Positions 41,781 to 47,763 of a stretch of DNA of 47,763 bases are shown one piece after another. The position numbers and the translations under genes are program-made. The notes below the pieces were generated by a model, which had not been told where the DNA came from, ran no database searches, and worked only from the letters and a program-made list of their open reading frames with translations. Source of the DNA: Thermus tenuipuniceus (lineage in GTDB: Bacteria > Deinococcota > Deinococci > Deinococcales > Thermaceae); assembly GCF_002964845.1 (NCBI RefSeq), contig NZ_KZ672958.1, forward strand, positions 1 through 47,763, written 5' to 3'. The stretch's first letter is position 1. Each line of letters opens with the position of its first letter.

Positions 41781-42830
41781 ATGCGGTGGGCGGTGGTGCT
41801 CTCTGGGATAGCCCTCTACAGCGCCCTCTACGCGGTGGTGCCCCTGCTTCCCCTTTTGGAAAAGCTCTTCGCTGCCCCTCCGGGGGCTGCGGGGCCAGGC
41901 ATGGGCCTGCCCCTTTTGCTTCTGGTGCTCCTTTCCCCCTGGGTACCCCGCCTGGGCCTGCCGGCGGGTACCCTGTTGGGCGGGGGCCTTCTTTTGGTGG
42001 GCCTAGGGGGGGTGCTTGGGGCTTTTAGCCCAAGCCTTCTCCCCTGGACCCTTTGCCGCATCCTCCAGGGGATCGGGGCTGCCCTCGTGCCCACCTTGGC
42101 CATTGCCCTCATCCCCCTTCTCTTCCCCCAAAAGGCCTGGGAGATGGCCGGGGTATACATGGCGGGGAATGTTCTGGGCGGGGGCATGGGCCGGGTGCTG
42201 GCAGGGCTTTTGGCGGAGATCGTCGGGGTGAGGGAGGCCCTCTTCCTCCTTTCCCTACCCGCTTTTCTCCTGGGTCTTCTCCTCATCCGGGCTCCTGCGG
42301 GGCTTCCCACCCTGGGTAGGCCGCAATACGACCTTTCCGCCTTTCCCTTGTACCTGGCGGGTTTCATCCTCCTTTTCCTGAACCTCTTCCTGGCCAACCT
42401 CCTCCCTTACCGCCTTTTGGAGCTGGGCTTCCGCCCAGGCGAGGTGGGGCTCGTGTACATGGCCTACCTCTTCGGCATCCCGGGAAGCGCCCTTTCGGGG
42501 CTTCTGGCCCGCCGGTTCGGGGCGGTGGCCACCTTTCGCCTGGCCTTCTCCCTGGTCCTCCTCGCCCTGGGGCTCCTGCTCCTCCCACCCCCAGGCCTGG
42601 TTCTGGGATTCGTGCTTCTGATGGCCGCCCTCTTCACCGCCCAAAGCCTGGCCTCAGGAGCTGCAGGAAGAAGGGGAGCGGGGGTAAGCGGCACCTACGT
42701 GGCCGCCTTCTACCTGGGGGGCACCCTGGCCGGGCTTCTTTATCCCTTCTTCCTCCATAGCTTCCCCCTGGCGGTGGCGGTGGGCGTGGCCCTGGCCCTT
42801 CTCAACCTCCTCCTGGCCCCCGTCAGGTAG
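41781..42830 (+). CDS. major facilitator superfamily transporter
   Basis: 349 residues, nearly all hydrophobic, with 10 to 12 short helices. RILQGIGAALVPTLAIALIPLLFP and MAGVYMAGNVLGGGMGRVLAGLLAEIVG match the helix 4-5 region of MFS drug-type exporters, and AYLFGIPGSALSGLLARRFG is the second-half loop motif. It is shorter than the usual 400 residues. Substrate unknown. AAGGGGG directly precedes the ATG. Divergent from priA. Confidence 0.85.
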   Translation: MRWAVVLSGIALYSALYAVVPLLPLLEKLFAAPPGAAGPGMGLPLLLLVLLSPWVPRLGLPAGTLLGGGLLLVGLGGVLGAFSPSLLPWTLCRILQGIGAALVPTLAIALIPLLFPQKAWEMAGVYMAGNVLGGGMGRVLAGLLAEIVGVREALFLLSLPAFLLGLLLIRAPAGLPTLGRPQYDLSAFPLYLAGFILLFLNLFLANLLPYRLLELGFRPGEVGLVYMAYLFGIPGSALSGLLARRFGAVATFRLAFSLVLLALGLLLLPPPGLVLGFVLLMAALFTAQSLASGAAGRRGAGVSGTYVAAFYLGGTLAGLLYPFFLHSFPLAVAVGVALALLNLLLAPVR

Positions 42831-42860
42831 GCTCTTTTTTCCGGAAGCCTCCGCCCGCGC

Positions 42861-42866
42861 TACCAT
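42861..42866 (+). promoter_or_regulatory. -10 element of the GlcE-like gene
   Basis: TACCAT, 6 bases before the ATG at 42873. Confidence 0.5.
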
Positions 42867-42872
42867 AACCCC

Positions 42873-43532
42873 ATGGAGCTCCATGCCGCCGACCAGTACC
42901 TGGTGGCCCCCGGGGAAGCCGGGTTTCTTTCCGTGTACGAAAGGCTTTCCGGCACCCGGCTCTACCCCCCTTTCCCCCCGGTGGAGCTCCCTGGTGGGGT
43001 GGGGGGGCTTTTGGAACGGGGGGGCTTTGGCCAGACCTTCTTCTTCCCGGCGGAGGTCCTGGGCTTGACCTTTAAGACCCCCAGGGGAAGGGTAGTGCGG
43101 GCCGGGGGGGTGGTGGTGAAGAACGTGCAGGGCTACGACCTGGTGCGGCCTTTTGTGGGGAGCTTCGGCCTGTTGGGAAAGGCCCTCGAGGCGGTCTTTC
43201 GCCTGAGGCCGGGGCAGGCCTCCGTCTTTTTAAAGAGGCCCTTCACCGGAGAGTTTCCGGAGCTCACCCCCCATCCCCGCTTCCTCTTCGCCCTCCAGGA
43301 GGGAGGGAAGTGGTGGCTTTACGCCTTTCACTTCGGCCACGAGAAGGAGGTGGACCGTTTCCAAGAGGCCTTCGGCGGGGAGGAGGCCAGACCCCTGGAC
43401 CTGCGGCCCCTCTTCCCCCAGGGGATGGGGGTGGGGGAGGGTCCTCTCAGGGACCTCCGCTTCTCCTGGGCGGATGGGGGCAGGGCCCCGGAGCCCCCAG
43501 GAGCCCTCTGTAGGTTGGCAGAGACGCTCTAA
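42873..43532 (+). CDS. short GlcE-like FAD-binding oxidoreductase
   Basis: 219 residues, much shorter than GlcE (about 350). The middle has the diagnostic block [49 protein letters not shown], matching the FAD-binding PCMH domain of glycolate oxidase subunit GlcE. The N-terminal pyrophosphate-binding loop is shortened. The GlcD and GlcF partners are not adjacent. It may be a GlcE partner encoded apart from them, or a degenerate form. TACCAT lies 6 bases before ATG 42873. Confidence 0.78.
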   Translation: MELHAADQYLVAPGEAGFLSVYERLSGTRLYPPFPPVELPGGVGGLLERGGFGQTFFFPAEVLGLTFKTPRGRVVRAGGVVVKNVQGYDLVRPFVGSFGLLGKALEAVFRLRPGQASVFLKRPFTGEFPELTPHPRFLFALQEGGKWWLYAFHFGHEKEVDRFQEAFGGEEARPLDLRPLFPQGMGVGEGPLRDLRFSWADGGRAPEPPGALCRLAETL

Positions 43533-43533
43533 T

Positions 43534-43561
43534 AAAAACCCCCACCCCTAGAGGGTGGGGG
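43534..43561 (-). terminator. rho-independent terminator of the small minus-strand ORF
   Basis: On the minus strand, CCCCCACCC pairs with GGGTGGGGG (9 bp, 5-base loop) followed by five T. It lies 13 bases after the stop at 43575. On the plus strand the same hairpin sits 7 bases after the GlcE-like stop but lacks a T run. Confidence 0.85.
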
Positions 43562-43574
43562 ACGGATTTAAGCC

Positions 43575-43664
43575 CTAGAGGTTTCGCACCACCACGTAAA
43601 GCCCTAGGGCAAAGTAGAAGGCGAACCAGGCGAAGACGATCACCGGCTGGGTACATCCACTCAC
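43575..43664 (-). CDS. candidate 29-residue membrane peptide
   Basis: GTG 43664 opens a frame of 29 residues: a short head (SGCTQP), one hydrophobic helix (VIVFAWFAFYFALGLYVVV) and the basic end RNL. AAGGAGG directly precedes the GTG. A strong terminator of the same orientation follows 13 bases after the stop, with no other gene to serve. The size and layout resemble small accessory subunits of transporters or oxidases, but no family is recognised. The exact start is uncertain because the Shine-Dalgarno abuts the GTG. Confidence 0.5.
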   Translation of the reverse strand: MSGCTQPVIVFAWFAFYFALGLYVVVRNL

Positions 43665-43671
43665 CTCCTTG

Positions 43672-43687
43672 GCCTTGAGGGTTTACC
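43672..43687 (-). promoter_or_regulatory. small hairpin before the 29-residue ORF
   Basis: TGAGGG pairs with CCCTCA across TAAA, just upstream of the Shine-Dalgarno sequence of the small ORF. It could be a leader structure; no promoter with a good -35 is evident upstream. Confidence 0.3.
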
Positions 43688-43780
43688 CTCAGCCATTGTG
43701 ACCCACATGCCAGTCTTCTTGGCAGCAATCCGGGGGTATCCCAAGTTCTCCAAGGAGTTTTGCCCTGGGTGGAAGCAGGG

Positions 43781-43786
43781 TATCCT
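43781..43786 (+). promoter_or_regulatory. -10 element of pheST
   Basis: TATCCT, 7 bases before the pheS ATG at 43794. Confidence 0.5.
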
Positions 43787-43790
43787 TTAA

Positions 43791-47200
<3,410 letters not shown>

Positions 47201-47204
47201 AGGG

Positions 47205-47210
47205 TAAACT
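47205..47210 (+). promoter_or_regulatory. -10 element of the CvpA-like gene
   Basis: TAAACT, 6 bases before the ATG at 47217. Confidence 0.45.
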
Positions 47211-47216
47211 GAAGCC

Positions 47217-47672
47217 ATGCTCACTTGGGTGGACCTCCTGGCCCTACTGGGCTTAGCCGTGGCCCTGGCCTGGGGCTACCGGAGCGGCCTCCAGGGGGCC
47301 TTCGCCGGGCTTGGGGTGGTGCTCTACCTCCTCCTGGCCCAGGTAGGGTTTGCCGGCCCCTGGTGGGGTCTGGGCCTTGGGCTTCTCCTGGGGCTTCTGG
47401 CCAAAAGCCTCCCCCTTCCCTCCCTTTCTCAGGGCCTCGAGGCCCTTCTGGGCTCCCTGGGAGGGTTCCTTTTGGGCCTCTTCGTGGCCCTGGCCATCTG
47501 GACCGGCTATCCCTGGGAAAAAACCGCCGCAGGAAGCCTCCGCTACCCCTCCCTGAACCTTCCCACCCCGGTCTACGACGGGGTGAGCCAGAGCCCCTTC
47601 GCCCGGGAGGCCTTCCGCCTGGCCTGGACCTCCCCCTGGCTCAAACGGGCCCTGGGCCTGGGCCAGCCGTAA
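47217..47672 (+). CDS. CvpA-like membrane protein
   Basis: 151 residues with four hydrophobic segments (about 5-20, 25-45, 50-65 and 80-100) and a polar tail to the end. [31 protein letters not shown] matches the N terminus of the CvpA family, which in E. coli is linked to colicin V production and envelope stress. The family call rests on this first block and the topology. TAAACT lies 6 bases upstream. It follows pheT after 16 bases and may also be read from pheST. Confidence 0.65.
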   Translation: MLTWVDLLALLGLAVALAWGYRSGLQGAFAGLGVVLYLLLAQVGFAGPWWGLGLGLLLGLLAKSLPLPSLSQGLEALLGSLGGFLLGLFVALAIWTGYPWEKTAAGSLRYPSLNLPTPVYDGVSQSPFAREAFRLAWTSPWLKRALGLGQP

Positions 47673-47763
47673 GGCCACTTATACCCCTTTCCATTTCCTT
47701 CTTCGGGTACTCCCGCAATGGAGCCTACAAAAGGGCTTCCCCGAGGCTCCCACCCCCGCGCCA

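Noticed and set aside
43447..43728. 93-codon minus-strand frame beginning near the small membrane ORF (MYPAGDRLRLV)
   Set aside because: It reads through the strong terminator and into the GlcE-like gene. The alternative 29-codon frame stops before the terminator.

Overview
The window is a chromosomal segment of a Thermus species. The evidence is very high GC with GC-rich third codon positions, and proteins close to those I remember from Thermus thermophilus (IspG, aspartate aminotransferase, L28, LeuRS, ProB, PheS/PheT, P-II). It is also gene-dense, with many start codons placed 6 to 9 bases after a -10 hexamer, which points to leaderless mRNAs. I see no rRNA, CRISPR array, insertion sequence or prophage. 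Nearly everything is core or lineage-typical genome.

Layout, left to right. 1-6.7 kb: ispG-tgt, a uracil/xanthine permease behind an unusual structured leader, an M23-like gene with an AI-2E family exporter, rpmB and lspA. 6.7-13.7 kb: a DUF2283 protein, aspC, a decayed ORF, a diacylglycerol-kinase-like gene divergent from an active-site-less histidine phosphatase, a double GNAT, an HDAC-like deacetylase, trmL, and an AlbA_2/ATP-binding regulator. 13.7-19 kb: amtB-glnK with an operator-rich upstream region, hrcA, a moaD-moaE fusion, a small membrane protein, a Uma2 protein and rlmN. 19-27 kb, mostly minus strand: an acyl-CoA dehydrogenase, a Clp1/Grc3-like kinase (plus strand), leuS with an apparent attenuator, yihY and proBA.

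27-30 kb: a 926-residue lipoprotein with PKD-like and repeat domains and a metzincin-type protease site, a small winged-helix candidate and tRNA-Arg(ACG). 30-35.3 kb: a PduO-type cobalamin adenosyltransferase, an unknown small gene, then a six-gene run natA-natB-SPFH-RHH-PH-like-CPBP. 35.3-43.5 kb: rapZ-yvcK and a surface-type protein, then priA-alr on the minus strand, an MFS carrier and a short GlcE-like protein. 43.5-47.7 kb: a tiny membrane ORF with its own terminator, pheST and a CvpA-like protein.

The strongest candidate for something undescribed is the leuS leader (23608-23695). It has a leaderless 8-residue peptide with a CTA leucine codon, a 9-bp hairpin, an alternative 8-bp antiterminator pairing and a textbook terminator. 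Other points are two divergent gene pairs whose -10 boxes overlap on opposite strands, a doubly folded leader before the uracil permease, and several enzymes that have lost catalytic residues. All functional calls rest on reading motifs and recalled family sequences; no search was run.
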